Of a DNA stretch of 64,000 bases, positions 51,672 to 63,500 are shown one piece after another. Source of the stretch: Primula veris (taxonomy: Eukaryota > Streptophyta > Magnoliopsida > Ericales > Primulaceae); assembly GCA_963682055.1 (NCBI GenBank), contig OY821747.1, positions 32,610,126 through 32,674,125 of the forward strand, written 5' to 3'. Numbering within the stretch: position 1 is the first letter of the stretch; each line of letters begins with the position of its first letter. Made by a program: the position numbers and the translations under genes. The notes beneath the pieces were generated by a model, which did not search any database, was not told the origin of the DNA, and saw only the letters and a list, made by a program, of their open reading frames with translations.

Positions 51672-51984
51672 ACTGAAACACCAATTCGGCGAAACATACA
51701 TCACTATATAAACACATTCGGGGAAATTATTATTTACTCAACCCCTTTCGGTAGCTCTATTTGAAAACGACCAGGAAAGACGGTGAGGGGGGTGGGCACG
51801 AATGCCTCTTAAAAACCGACCTCATTAGGAGAACGACTTCCGCCTTTATCTTTCCTAGACACCGTATCCAAATAGGTGAGTCTATTTGGGGAAGATTCAT
51901 AATTTTTCCAACTTAAATGTGAATATATACGATTTTCACATTTTATATATGGCAATTATATTAACAATATAGACAATATATATC

Positions 51985-52455
51985 TAGATTAACCACTAAT
52001 GTGGGTGTTTAACTTAATATAAATATGTGTCATTTAATAGCTTTTTAAATGATAATGTGTCAGTAGTTAACAATAAAAAGTTAACAAAACTATTATGGAT
52101 GCTCTTATCTCTATTGTTAACTAAAATAATTAGCTAACAATGCATTTTTATATCTACATTAGTTACGTTAAAGTATATGTTATCTTTATAGATATTAAAA
52201 AAGTTGTTGAACTTAACAATATTTTTAATGTTTGTAACTGGTAACATTTTATCTCCTATAAATTCTTCCCATAAGAATAGTGACCAGTAAAATAAAAGAA
52301 AAATTGTTAATTAAAAATTGATAACATTGTTAACTTGAAACTAACGTGGTTATTAAATTTAAGATGCATGTGTCATTTAACATCTTTTTAAACGATGATG
52401 TATCATTATTTAACATTAAAAAGTTAATAAAACTATTGTAGATGCTCTAATAGTT
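51985..52455. repeat. Right part of the split repeat followed by an intact copy
   Basis: 51985-52098 (ATGTGGGTGTTTAACTTAAT to AAACTATTATGGATGCTC) matches the last part of the copy at 52097-52455. That copy runs from GCTCTTATCTCTATTGTTAA to AAACTATTGTAGATGCTC. The GATGCTCT termini and internal AT-rich body suggest a MITE. The first fragment pairs with 46018-46333 across copia A. Confidence 0.6.
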
Positions 52456-53065
52456 TAGAAAAATGTTTTATATATATTTTTAGAAAAATAATTTTACTCA
52501 CACATTTTTCTTATCTAAAAAACCAACCCGCTGGCTGATGTGTCATATACACATAACATATCCAATTTTATGTTTGTTTTTTTACTGTTATGGGTTTTTC
52601 ATCAAGTCCTATAGAATTTAATTTTTAAACAAAAGCTCTTTTTAGTTGGAAAAATTTAGAAACAAGTTTATACAAAGACAAATTAATGACAAAAAGGTAA
52701 CAAGTGAATGTGTGAATTGGTTCAAACCATGACTCATCACCATTTTATTAATAACCTATAATAATGTATACATTACATGGTTTTCAACCTTTGAAATAAT
52801 TAAGTTGATTGATGCATTTCAAATACATTGAAAGTGAGTTTTATGATAAAAGAAAATCAAGCCATCAAATGTGAAAATTCAAGAAAAAATATTACAAGTA
52901 CATTAATTATCTTACACATGTGTACAAGTGAGTTATATTGTTATAGAAGAATTGATATTTTAAATTATTTCCTTAATACTCAAATGTCAAAGATTGACCT
53001 AAGTTTTTGGACAGGGATACAAATAAACAATAGGTAATTATGAGGAAAGTAAATGGATTAAAACA
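52456..53065. other. Intergenic sequence, no gene seen
   Basis: AT-rich with no supportable feature. Confidence 0.4.
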
Positions 53066-53070
53066 GGTAT

Positions 53071-54552
53071 TGTGGCGAGTCTTTTTAACTCAGGATATAT
53101 ATATATATAGAGTAGATACAGAGAGAGACAAGAAGACGATTTTTTATTCATTAATAAATAACAGAGAGATACATTAAGAGACACTTGACCCGCTTTATAT
53201 AATAGAGAGTAGATTTACATATGCTAGTAAAGCCCAATATATACCCAATAGAGTAAGACCCAAAATTGTCAATAATATTCTACAACACTCCCCATTTGGA
53301 CGTCTTGATTTCTTCGTATTCATGCTGTCGATCTGAGTCGAGTTCATTCGCAGTGCTAGACACATAAAAACCTTAAGGCCGGAAAAGCCAGTGTGGGACA
53401 AAACCGGTACCTAGGAGAAACTGTGTAGCCGAATGATATAAGCAGAATTACCATGTAACTAAGTAACCACAAAATAGTGTGGCTCATCAAAACCTTGTCA
53501 GAGCAAACCCAATAGGAAAATCTCTGATCGAAGGAAAAAGAGTGCAACAATGGTAATAGTAGTAGAGGATCAACCACAAAACATATGTCTCATCAAAAAC
53601 CTTGTTAGAGTAAACCCAGTGAAAAAAACTTTTAGTCGAACGATAAAAGAGTACACAGTGGTAAGAAGTATACAACATGATACTCCCCCTAAAATGTTAA
53701 GTGAGAAATGATGGAAACGTGTCTCGCTAAAAACCTTGTCAAGGAAAACCCAGTGGGAAAAAAACTTGGTCTAAAGACAAAAAAAGTACACGATCATGTG
53801 ACTGGATGTTTCCCCTCACTTGCACACGACATGGCGCGATGATTTCGACTAACTAGTAATTAGTGCAATGAGCATTCTCCTGGATGCTCTCCCTATTTTG
53901 CACACGACTGGATGCAAGAATTTCATATTCCAAAAAAGAGTATGAGCATTCGACCGGATGCTTCATTTACTTGTACACGACTGGATGAAATAAAATATAA
54001 CGTGAATAGAATGAGCATTCAACGGGATGCTGTTAAACTTCATATGTAAAGATTTATTTCGACGATAAATGCTAAATAGTAGTCATGTCTCTCTTAATCG
54101 ATAACTACAAATTTTCCCCAAATATGACAACTGTTTTACCTGGATTGTGAGACAGAGCATATGTAATTAAATAGGACTAATACTAGCTCGAAGCATATAA
54201 GCTCTCTAGTTGTCTCATAGAGCACGAGTAGATTAGAGTGATTCATTTGTAGTCATTTCAAGACCTCCAAGATATCGCCTTATTTCTAATGATAAATACA
54301 TACCATGTTAGGTATATCCCTTATGCGTGTTGTGAGTCTTATTAGCCCAATATAGATATGTATATAGTAGATATAGAGAGAATATAGAGAGATACAACAA
54401 GACGGTTATTTATTCATTAATAGTGATAGAGAGATATATCAAGAGAACTCTGACATTCTTTATATAATAGAGGGTATATTTACATATGTTAGGAAAGCCT
54501 AATATAAGCCCAATAGAGTAAGGAATAAGATGACTAATAATATACTACAACA
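53071..54552 (-). mobile_element. Short two-LTR copia element B, deletion derivative of the A family
   Basis: Left LTR 53071-53287 and right LTR about 54331-54552 both end CTACAACA and share TTATTCATTAATA, CTTTATATAATAGAG and AGCCCAATA words. The element is flanked by GGTAT on both sides (53066-53070 and 54553-54557), a 5-bp target duplication. The interior of about 1.04 kb matches only the 3' non-coding end of element A (46539-47577). After CCTTATGCG it passes straight into the right LTR with no primer-binding site, gag or pol. It therefore cannot move by itself. Confidence 0.85.
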
Positions 54553-54557
54553 GGTAT

Positions 54558-55021
54558 CGCTTATTAGCATTAATAAATAATAGTTTGAAGTATTTTTTGT
54601 TGGGGAAGATTAAAAGATTATTCGACACGTATTTAGAAAAATATGACAAGCATAATTCCTCGTCACCCAATAAATTTTCAGGTCAGTTTTAAGGGTGGGT
54701 GTAGCAATACTCATATTTTTATACTGCCTATCAAGAGTTGGGAACTCAATATATAGTATAAAACCATGATTTAGATGGGAAAGAAAATCGAAACTAATAT
54801 CAGAGGTATTTTACTTTCTAAAATACTGCATTTGATTAAATAATTCTTCAACACAATTTTATTTCTACCATGTGAAATTGTGAATAAATCGTATAACATT
54901 TGCACAACTGAAGTCCATAGAATAAAAACTTGTAAAATAGGAGAAAACGAATTTTAACGAAGTTGTGAAATATGCCAATATCATGATGAAAGGAAGACAA
55001 ATTATATGTATCATGTACTAT
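54558..55021. other. Intergenic sequence, no gene seen
   Basis: AT-rich, no supportable feature. Confidence 0.4.
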
Positions 55022-55390
55022 CACTACAAAAAAATATCCAAATAGTGACGGGATTAGTGACGGTATTTTTTGTTACGAGCTTATTAGCGACGGTTTTTGT
55101 GATGACTTTGTGACAGTTTAGTCAATTTGCGACAGATTTGTGATAGCCTTTTAAATTAACGATAGACTTGTGACAGCTTTTTACTCTCACTAAATCAAAC
55201 ATTATTTTGTAATGGATTGTGCAGTTGATCATAGTCTATAATGTTGATTTTGCAAGTCAAAAATTGTCACTAATTCAAAAATCTATCACAAATTGACTAT
55301 AATGTCATATTGCCATCAGAAAAACTGTAGCTAATAAACTCGTCATAAAAAACAATTTCCATCGCTATTTGGACATGTTTTTTTGCAGTG
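55022..55390. mobile_element. CACTA-like fold-back MITE
   Basis: The left end is CACTACAAAAAAATATCCAA; the right end in reverse complement is CACTGCAAAAAAACATGTCC. Repeated GTGACGG/GTGACAG words fill the left half and their complements the right half, so the whole element is a fold-back. The left half alone equals the 182-bp copy at 41556-41737. Flanking trinucleotides (TAT and TTG) do not match, so no target duplication is shown. Confidence 0.75.
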
Positions 55391-56100
55391 TTGTTATTTA
55401 ATTACATATGACTATGTGAGGTGCCGTTCTTTTACTAACGCTTTCTTTTAGACTACTGCTAAAAACTATCATTAATTAATTAACTAGATTTTTTATGGCC
55501 AGAAATACTATTATTTCTTTTCAATTCCAATTTGATTCATATCATACTACTATTATAATAAACAAATTTTTAAGCATGTCAAATTTTGCCAATTGTTTCT
55601 CAAAACACGCTCACTCTATTTTAACAGTTTGTTTTTTAACTCGTATAATTTCAATAAATGATACCAAATGTGAATATAATGTTTCTAATAATAAAATATT
55701 TTACTAGATTTACGTGATTATACGTCGTGCATGCGTAAACAAACCGTGGACTTTTTTCTAGCACACTGTCACCATAAATGGACAAATCATATGGCAATAA
55801 TAATATAAATTCTTTAATAAAAGTTTCCACTACGTATGTTTTGGTTTATTGAACTGTCATGCATATAGTCATGTGTCCTTAAAATATTTACAAACTAGTA
55901 ATTAAGATATCAAATCTCTTAAAAACCGTAGTATTATACTAGTATATATAAATTTTATATACTGTTTGTCAACTTAGCTCCTAATTAATTAATAGCTGTT
56001 TGTACATTCCAATATTCCATTAATTATTAGTATGAAACATACAAATATATAATTTTTGTTGTTGTTGTTCACTGGCTGAAGTTGGAGAAAGAGAGGGAAA
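55391..56100 (+). other. Upstream region of the MLO gene
   Basis: AT-rich with no other gene. A TATA-like AAATATATAATT word near 56043-56054 lies about 50 bases before the MLO start codon and is the best core-promoter candidate, but AT-rich sequence makes such matches common. Confidence 0.35.
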
Positions 56101-59100
56101 ATGGCGAGAGGCAGCAACGGGACGTCAAGGGAGCTTGACCAGACACCGACGTGGGCGGTTGCCGGAGTTTGTGCAGTCATCATTTTAATTTCCATTGCTT
56201 TGGAAAAAATTCTACATAAACTTGGAAAGGTATGTACATGGACATACATACAAATTCAATTACAAATACATATTGCTTGGATTCTTTAATCAAATTGTTG
56301 TTTAGTTGTATAGCGTCATTTCATTTGTTAGAGTATTATGCCACATCGACTAGATATCGATCAAGTATGTGGTTTATAAAGAGTTGTCCATCCTTACTAT
56401 TACGAGGTATTTTAATGGTAAACTATACTAACATCCTTTTTCTGCTTTTTGTTGTATAACTTCCAACCTGAAATATTGTAAAACTATGTTTTTGCTTCAT
56501 TGTCCAAAGAAACTTGGAAACCTGTTAGTTGAAGTAATTTCTAAATAAGCTTCGGAAAATATAACTTGTTATCATGAATAATGCAACGGTGTGGGGATTT
56601 TTCTGGTCGCCAAAAGTCCAAATTATTCACTTTTTTTTTTACTTACTAGTTGAAGAAGAGTGTCTTTTTTTCACTATTTTCCTTTTCGAAAATAGCTACA
56701 AATGTAGAACGGCATGAATCCCTTTTTAGTGTTAAATGTTTCAGCTATTTTACTTCAAAATTACAGCCAAACAACCACTGTGTATTATGATTTATGCCAG
56801 AACTAGATTGTAATACGAACCTAACATGTAGTTGCCGAATTATTCTTAAAGTTTTATTGGATTCGATCTTTCCTTGATGCTTGAGTTAGGTTGTTCATGT
56901 TGCTGTTTAATCGGTGAATACGTATTTTGCTTTCCTGAATGAATTTATGAAGAGTACCCAATTCAGTAATATTTCCAAATTCAGTATTTTACAGAAAGGC
57001 ACAAGAAAGCTTTGTTTGAAGCTCTGGAAAAGGTCAAAGCTGGTATGAAATCTTTACTCTTGTTGTGTTATTGTGTTTTTCTTATTCATAAAAGAACTTT
57101 CTTGTCACACACAAAACAAAAACACTGAGCAACTCAGTTACTTAGCATATTGGTTTGCAAAATAGCTAGGTTTCTAAGATAATAAATACCCTCGTGAGAC
57201 GGTTTTTTCCTTGTTACGAAATTCTCTATAGATTTTGAAGCAAAACAGAAATCATACAGTTCTTCAGGATGTGTATAGGTTTCAAAACCAGGGAAGAGAG
57301 AGAATGCTCAACTCAACGTTTTTTTTTTTATATATTTTGTTCCTAATTTCTATTGATGTTCGAGACAAATTTTTTAGGAACCTGTGAAAAGTTATTTTTA
57401 TCCCTAGAATGTTTTCCTTAATAAGTTACCCAAAGTATCTTGGGAAGTTCCAAAATTATATTTTTGTTGGGAACCAGAAACTAGTTTCCTTACACATCCC
57501 AGTTTGCATAGTTATTTGTTTGGTACTTTTTTTTTTCTCGTCTTAAGGTACAGACGTACAGTGAAATGCTTTATCATTATCTTGATAATCGGGGTCTTCT
57601 AATTTGTCGCAGAGTTGATGGTTCTTGGTTTTATTTCGCTAATTCTCACATTCGGGCAATACTACATTGTGAAAATATGTATACCAACAAACATGGCCGA
57701 TACAATGTTACCATGCCCTTTAAAGAACGGAGCTTCCAAAAAAGATGGCGTGGCTCATAGGAGACTCCTGTGGTATGAGCACAGAATTTTAGCTGTTGGT
57801 GATACTTCAACTTGCAAGAAGGTATTATTATTTTTTATAACGCTGACATACGATTAATACATATTGTGATTAATGAAATGATAACTGATGATAGTGTTAA
57901 TTTAGTGAGGAAATTTAATGGTGGTCCATTGAGAAGTATTCGCACACACGAAAAGAAAGCCAATTTACTTTGAAGCAAGAGAAATTATAACTAATTGATT
58001 TAAAGTTCTATAGTTTCGCACCATTGCAGGAACTTAAAAATCACTCATGATTTGGAATTTTATTTTAACCGTGTTTTTTTCCCCTAGAAGCAGGCTAAAA
58101 GGAGTTTTAAGTTTTGAATTTTTATAACAAATGTTTTAATAATTATGATAAGTTTCATATTGAGTCACAAAATTGACCTGCAAAATCTGAAACAGGACAA
58201 ACAAATTTTTTTGTTGGGCTGGCAGCCTGGCAAACATTTTTTTGTTACAATCTGGGGATTGTGGATATGTGTTTAAGGGTGTTTCAATTTAGGAAAATTA
58301 TTAGTTTTTTCTTAGTTACTCAAATATTTGTCATACAGGGAAAGGTGCCTCTGATATCAATGAATGGGTTGCATCAGTTGCACATACTCATCTTCTTCTT
58401 AGCGGTATTTCATGTTGTGTACAGTGCTGCTACTATGGCTCTTGGTAGACTTAAGGTAAATTTGAACGAAATGATTTTTCGACATTGTTGTTGTTAGATA
58501 TGGTTGCTCTTTCTTTTCTGGTCAAATTTAGTTTTAACAGACTGATATACTTGCAATTTTAATAGGAAGTTGTTAAAAATCTACTCACTGAGAACGTAAC
58601 CCACAAGTTTTTGCAACATCATTCTCATACAAACACAACACTGATAAACTAATTAGTCCTCTTGTGTTTTCTTTCTTACACAACAATTTTAGTTTATTTA
58701 GATGTTTCAGTTTTGACTTTGTTACGAACATTTTTGGTTCGGTATTTTTCTTCTCCAGATTCGAGGTTGGAAGCAGTGGGAGCAGGAGACTGCATCCAAT
58801 GATTATGAATTCTCTAGTGGTATGGTAATTAACATGCCACACACAAACAATCCCAACATACATAATTAAGCATAAACGTATCATTTTCTTAAACTTTATT
58901 TTGTGTTTTCTGTGGGCCAAACATGATTCTGCAATAAATCATATATCTGAAATGGGAAAAGTGCAGATCCATCGAGGTTCAGGCTTACTCATGAGACATC
59001 TTTTGTGAGAGCGCATACTAGTTTCTGGACTAGGATCCCAATATTCTTCTATATTGTATGAATAATTCTCCTTAGCTTTGTTCGTTTAACATTTTCTATG

Positions 59101-60134
59101 ACAAACTTGTTATCAACTCTTATATGATAAAATTCTTTAATACCTTTGTTTAGGGGTGTTTTCTCCGACAGTTTTTCAAGTCCGTGAGTAAGTCGGACTA
59201 TCTAACCTTGCGTAATGGATTTATCAATGTAAGTGTTCATAGTAAATATTCATGATTTTTTCTAAGCAATAGTATGCAATTACTTTAGAGAATCTAACAA
59301 AGTTTTCTACGTAGGTACATTTAGCTCCCGGAACTAAGTTCAATTTCCAAAAATATATTAAAAGGTCATTAGAAGATGACTTTCAAACGGTTGTGGGAAT
59401 CAGGTACATGATTAATCTATTTTCGTTGTTTCTTACTCCCTCCGTTCCCATTTAATTTTGACCGACTTATAACTTGTATCAAAATTGTCGAAATGGTTTT
59501 TTTTTAAATTTAATCATAAAATTTAACATTTGAATTATATGGTCAACTTTTGAAAATTTTCATTCCGACAATTTTGATATAAGTTCTTAGCCAGTCAAAA
59601 TTGCACGTAGTTTCGTAATGGACAATTAAATAGGAACGGAGGGAGTATTTTGTAATGTTTCAGTAATCTTGTTCTTATTGGCCGTGCTTACTTCTACAAA
59701 CATTTTGAAAACATCCAATTTCAAAATTTAAAATACAGTATAATTTTAGTCATTTTGTGGGTTCTTTAACTTCCCTGATCTGCTCTTTATTTCTTGAATA
59801 TAATTTTGAAGGTGAATATCGTAAACATGGCAATTGGCCTTGATTTGAAACAAGGAGTACTGTTTAAAAAAAGTATAATGAAAAATTTCTCATTATTTAA
59901 AATTTTGATTCATTTGTTTAAACTGGTTTTCTGATGGTGTGCCAGCCCTGTCTTGTGGGCTTCATTTGTGGTCTTCTTGCTTCTGAATGTAACAGGTGAT
60001 TTAACATGATTTGGATTGATCCACAATAAGTTTTCTGCGTATTTAGTAATTTCATATTTTCTATTTATGTAAAAATACTTCCGTCTCTTTCAGGCTGGCG
60101 GGTATTACTTTGGGTGTCTATAATTCCGCCGTTT
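56101..60134 (+). CDS. MLO: MLO family seven-membrane-span protein, 5' part (306 codons)
   Basis: MLO proteins are plant plasma-membrane proteins with seven spans and a cytosolic calmodulin-binding tail, acting in calcium signalling. Exons in view: 56101-56229, 56985-57042, 57613-57821, 58339-58455, 58759-58819, 58967-59055, 59154-59228, 59315-59403, 59946-59995, 60094-60134. Phases join to 306 codons without a stop. Evidence: [20 protein letters not shown] (span 1), [37 protein letters not shown] (span 2), loop cysteines in ICIP, LPCP and [37 protein letters not shown] (span 3), then [26 protein letters not shown] and [10 protein letters not shown]. These variants resemble clade III (the group of Arabidopsis MLO5/7/8/9/10), not the powdery-mildew clade V; this is from memory of motifs. 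The last visible donor is GTAAGT at 60135. The remaining spans and tail should follow, but a copia element starts 204 bp later and fills the window. Confidence 0.93.
59436..59645. mobile_element. Intact Stowaway MITE in an MLO intron
   Basis: A 210-bp element with perfect 13-bp terminal inverted repeats (CTCCCTCCGTTCC ... GGAACGGAGGGAG) and a TA target duplication (59434-59435 and 59646-59647). It lies between the exons ending at 59403 and starting at 59946. It is the best preserved of three family members in the window (others near 36905 and 42655). Confidence 0.95.
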
Positions 60135-60338
60135 GTAAGTTATTTAACTCTTCCTCGAGATGAAATTTATGGAACTTTTGTTTTGGGTGTTAAGAGAGTG
60201 TACATGTTGTTTTCATTCCCCTTCATATGGTGTTCGAGACATACAAAATTTACAAAGTTTCATTACTCTATAAAAGGTTCCCAAATCAATGTTGCATCTC
60301 TTTTTCGACATATCAAACAAATAATTAAATGCAAAGGG

Positions 60339-60581
60339 TGTTGATAAGATATATGATTGAAGAAATTAATTGTATTACTTGAATGAGAAATATACAAGCT
60401 ATTTATACTACAATTAGTTATATGTGAGAGCTATAATACACAATATACTAGCCTAAATTAGAGGTAACAATTAGCTAAACATTAGCTGTGCAATCACCAA
60501 AATTAGGGAGGAGTATATTGAGATTTGGTTGCAACGTTGACTTGCAGATTTTGTGGAGCAATATTGGTTGTTTCCTTAACA
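60339..60581 (-). repeat. 3' LTR of copia element C
   Basis: On the plus strand it starts TGTTGATAAG and ends CCTTAACA, with a 4-base inverted pair TGTT/AACA. The right limit is set by the adjoining polypurine tract. The gag-pol stop codon lies inside it. Confidence 0.9.
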
Positions 60582-63500
60582 TTCCCCCTCAAGATGGACC
60601 TTCCATTGAAGAGGCCAATCTTGGATAATAGGAATTCAAATCGCGGGCGAGGGAGAGGTTTGGTGAGTCCGTCGGCGAGCTGATCATGTCCACTGATGTG
60701 TTGAACCCGAAGTGTTCTAGCTTGGACCTGTTCACGAACAAAGTGAAATGCGAGAGCAACGTGCTTCATTCGAGAGTGAAAGATCGGATTGGCGGAGTAA
60801 TTTGTAGCACTTAAGTTATCACAATATATAACAGGCGTAGAAGGTAAGTGGATATCGAGTTCTTGTAGAAGAGATCGTATCCAAGTGAGCTCGGCAGTGG
60901 TGTCAGCAATGGCACGAAATTCAGCTTCGGTTGAGGATCGAGCTATCGTTTTTTGTTTGCGGGACGTCCAGGAGATAGCATTTTTGCCGAGATAGATGAT
61001 ATAGCCTGTAGTGGAGATAAAGTTATCAGCATCACTTGCCCAGTCCGCGTCACTAAAGGCATGTAGTGACGACGGAGTATTACGATGTAATTGCAAGCCA
61101 ATGTGAGAAGTTCCGTAAAGGTAGCGGAGGAGCTTCTTGAGAGCTGTCCAGTGAGCCTCTTGCGGATTTTGCATGAACTGAGCTAACTTGTTGACGGAAT
61201 AAGCAATGTCAGGACGTGTGAGGTATAAGTATTGGAGACTTCCAACAGCAGAGCGATAAGTAGCAGGATCACATGGCGGTGTGGAGGTATTTTTTAGCAG
61301 TTGAGGATGAGCAAGCATAGGAGTATTTGACGGTTTGCAATCAAGCATGTTATGACGTTGAAGGAGGTCGTGTATGTACTTTCTTTGGGAGAGAAGTAGA
61401 CCAGAAGTGTTGGGTTGTACTTCCACCCCTAAGAAGAAAGAGAGTTGCCCCAAGTCCTTGAGAGAAAAACGTTTGGCAAAGTTGGAAATAAAAGCCGAGA
61501 CAAAATCAGGTGAAGGACCAGTTATGATAATGTCATCGACATAAACAAGTGCATATAGGAGATTGCCATTTTTTTTGTAAATAAAGAGAGAGGGGTCGGC
61601 GAGAGATGCTGTATAACCGAACTGAAGTAGATAAGAGGTGAGAGCTTTGAACCACGCACGTGGAGCCTGTTTTAACCCGTATATAGCTTTGTTTAAACGA
61701 CACACATAAGAAGGGTTGTTAGCGTCGATAAAGCCAGATGGTTGCTGCATGAAAACTGTCTCTTGGAGATCACCTTGGAGAAAAGCGTTGTTGATGTCGA
61801 GTTGACGTAATATCCAGTTGTGTTGGAGAGCAATTGAGAGGATTAGCCGAATCGTTACTGGTTTGATAACTGGACTGAAGGTGGCAGAGTAGTCAAGACC
61901 AGCTTGTTGATGAAATCCTTTTGCGACAAGACGAGCTTTGTATTTGTGAATCGTGTTATCAGGATTATATTTGATCCTGAAAACCCATTTACAACCAATG
62001 ACGTTTCGAGCTTCACTAGATGGTGCGAGAGTCCATGTATTGTTTTTCATTAGAGCATTGTATTCATCAAGCATAGCATCACGCCAATGAGGGATGGAGA
62101 GTGCTTGTTTGGGAGTAGTTGGTAGTGACGTAGGTGAGGAAACAGTGGTAAGTTGGGCATACTTCGGATTAGGTTTGATTATGTTGTTTGTGAGACGAGT
62201 AACAGGACGAGTGAGACGTGGGAGTATGGGCGGAGAAGGGGCTGGTAGATGTGGTGGTGTAGGAGGTGTGTTCTGTGGGGACGTGGCAGTAGTGGATGGT
62301 GTGGGAGGAGGAGTATGGGGTGGTGTGTTATGGGGCGGTGTGTTCGGAATGGGTGGAGTTTCTAGAGGGGCGGATGGAAGTGGTATGAGAGGAGTGGGAA
62401 ACCATTCATGAATTGAGGGAGGGGGAGTTGAATTTTGTTGGTTTGATAGACGATGGAATGGAAAATCATGCTCAATGAAAGTGACATGACGGGAAGTGTA
62501 GATTTTGTTTGTGGTAGGATTTAAGCAAAGAAAAGCGCTTTGAGATAGAGAACGACCAAGATAAATGCATGGTTGGGATCGTGGGACCAGTTTGTTGGAA
62601 GCGTAAGGTCTTAGTAATGGGTAACAGAGACAGCCAAAGGAGTGTAATTGAGAATAGGCAGGTACGACATTAAAGAGTCGATAATAGGGAGAGTCGTTTT
62701 GTAGGGTTGGTGTAGGTAATCGATTTATTAGATACACAGCGGTAGAGAATGCGTGTGTCCAATAGGTGACAGGCAGATTGGCATGAGATAGGAGAGATAG
62801 GCCAGTTTCGACAATGTGTCGATGACGGCGTTCTGCATAGCCATTGTGTTCAGGTGTATGGGGAGGCGTAGTAAGATGTGAGATACCATGAGTGCGTAAG
62901 GTGGGGGCCAATTTGATAAACTCACCTCCATTGTCAGAGAATAGGGTTATGATTGTTCGTTTGAAATAGTTTTCAACTAATTTTTTGAAGTCAAGAAAAA
63001 CTGTGAGAGAGTCGGATTTATTTTTGAGAGGGTAAAACCATACATATTTAGTGTAATGGTCCACAAAAATTAGATAATATTTGTAGTTATCATGTGAGAG
63101 GTGGGGTGAGGTCCAAACATCCGAAAATAACAATTCAAGAGGAGCAGTAGACGTAAGAGTAGATTGAGAAAAAGGAAGTTTGTGGGCTTTATTAATCTTA
63201 CAAGCATTGCAGTAATCAAAGGAGGAGATTGAACCTAAATTACATAAATTTGAAATGTAAGAAAAAACTTTGAACGAAGGATGGCCAAGACGATGATGCC
63301 ATAGGAGAGCGGAAGTGGTGGATAGCTTTGAAGAAGGCGATGTAAGAGACGTTTGAAGGGCACGTTTGTAGGAAGGAGACCAGGTGTACATGCCACGATC
63401 AAGCGTTCCTTGGAGTAGAATGGTGCCCGTGGAGATAGCCTTGAAATGAAAAGAAGAAGGGGTGAACTCGATCAGTGCATTATTATCAAGACAAAACTTA

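Larger units (their letters stand above)
46334..51980 (-). mobile_element. Decayed Ty1/copia retrotransposon A
   Basis: The left edge is a 205-bp LTR (46334-46538), read on the minus strand as the 3' LTR, followed by a polypurine tract (46539-46550). A non-coding stretch with repeats comes next, then about 4 kb with no intact frame. Near the right end there are recognisable remains of copia gag on the minus strand. That order (gag right, LTR plus polypurine tract left) gives the orientation. I could not find the second LTR or a primer-binding site, so the 5' end is lost or too diverged. The right limit is taken from where the split older repeat resumes. No reverse transcriptase motif survived my reading. 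Confidence 0.75.

Noticed and set aside
51860..51985. A second LTR at the right end of copia A
   Set aside because: The sequence shares no ordered words with the 46334-46538 LTR or with the element B LTRs, and no primer-binding site precedes it.
60135..60345. Continuation of the last visible MLO exon as an open frame into the LTR
   Set aside because: The residues after PPF (VSYLTLPRDE...) do not match the next MLO membrane span, and a good GTAAGT donor follows PPF. This is intron sequence.
62094..62411. Plus-strand glycine/valine-rich open frame
   Set aside because: It is the complement of the Pro/Thr-rich linker of the copia polyprotein.
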